DNA of 64,000 bases, from contig JAQFVV010006473.1 in the NCBI GenBank assembly GCA_028023455.1, positions 608,702-672,701 on the forward strand, given 5' to 3'. This DNA comes from Epiperipatus broadwayi (Eukaryota > Onychophora > Udeonychophora > Euonychophora > Peripatidae). A program made the position numbers and the translations under genes. Of the stretch, positions 63,311-64,000 are shown piece after piece (position 1 is the stretch's first letter; each line of letters starts with the position of its first letter). Below the pieces are notes generated by a model, which was given only the letters and a program-made list of their open reading frames with translations, was not told the DNA's origin and made no database searches.

Positions 63311-64000
63311 GCTTGAAATGGTATTATTTATCCATCATCCTGTTTCATCTACTATGTTCCATTGTAGTTAGTATCTTTTCCAACAGTTCGAACCCTCACA
63401 ATCCATGTATATAATCAGAATAATTTATTTTGATATGCAATAATGTATATTTATGTGTATGTGTGCACATTTAATATATATTAATATCTGTATGCATATA
63501 ATGTATACACAGTTTATAAATTTAAAATTAATAAAATGATCTAATTAAATGAAGTTGTGTGGACATTATTATATGTGTATAACCACTTACCTTTACAACT
63601 CTTTTAAATTAATCTCAGCTAAAAACTTTTTATTTAAATGCATTGGTATATAAATTTCAATTCCTGGGATAGTCTCACACACATATATAATAATATGTTT
63701 ACAAACTCTTTAAAAAAAAGTTATCTGTATTTATAAAAAAAAAATTGTCAACTCTTGGGAAACCATCTGTAAGCAATCAGCACCAACTGAAATCAATCTA
63801 TCCTTAAGGTCTTATAGATGTTGGCCCTGTTTATGTATTTCCTATTTAGTATATTCATTGCAACCTTTGAACAATAATTAGAAAACAATAAATTTTTTAA
63901 GATAGGAATTAATGAAACTTGGGATTACAGTTTTAAATGTATTTTAAAAATAAAAACTTGCCTATTTCTTAAATTAAATTCTAAAACTCTAAATTCTTGT
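63311..64000. other. Intergenic, nothing recognised
   Basis: AT-rich sequence to the end of the window. AGTTCGAACCCTCAC at 63384 resembles a tRNA B box, but no tRNA cloverleaf surrounds it. Confidence 0.45.

Overview
This is a strongly AT-rich stretch of animal nuclear DNA with long microsatellites and many decayed transposons. I found no host protein-coding gene, rRNA, tRNA gene or CRISPR array that I can defend. The repeat families (Tc1/mariner, hAT, pogo/Tigger-like, APE-type LINE, Ty3/Gypsy) and the CpG depletion over most of the window suggest a metazoan, probably an invertebrate with DNA methylation. I cannot name the species. Almost all open reading frames are short and arise from AT-rich or simple-repeat sequence.

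Layout. 1-10.3 kb holds a small hAT-type element (3.0-3.4 kb), a palindromic element (4.1-4.4 kb), a broken LINE reverse transcriptase on the + strand (4.5-6.2 kb), two copies of one inverted-repeat family (6.2-6.8 and 9.85-10.2 kb) and a palindromic MITE with TA target sites (8.7-9.1 kb). A decayed Gypsy-type reverse transcriptase lies near 11.0-11.65 kb. From 14.3 to 21.9 kb there are only two short inverted-repeat elements and microsatellites. At 22.05-24.45 kb is a non-repetitive block that keeps its CpG dinucleotides, unlike its surroundings; it is the best candidate for a promoter or host regulatory DNA. From 24.6 to 25.5 kb a 285-bp unit is duplicated between (TA)n tracts. A mariner-type transposase fragment lies at 27.6 kb and a compound inverted-repeat array at 29.7-30.6 kb. 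A 1.25-kb pogo/Tigger-like element occupies 38.1-39.3 kb. A large palindromic element with one arm split by about 960 bp of foreign sequence occupies 41.0-42.9 kb and is followed by a 308-bp trinucleotide repeat.

The most notable part is 50.15-62.08 kb. Two LTR retrotransposons lie side by side, both read on the minus strand and both with very long LTRs (about 2.13-2.22 kb). The left one (element A) has only about 720 bp between its LTRs and no coding capacity. The right one (element B) has nearly identical LTRs, so it is recent, and an intact 376-residue Gag protein but no room for pol. Both have a sequence resembling a tRNA-Lys primer binding site two bases inside the 5' LTR. Element B sits inside a (TA)n tract at the edge of element A. 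The two look like non-autonomous elements that would depend on enzymes supplied from elsewhere; element B may still make its own capsid protein. The window ends with a T-rich minisatellite (62.8-63.3 kb).
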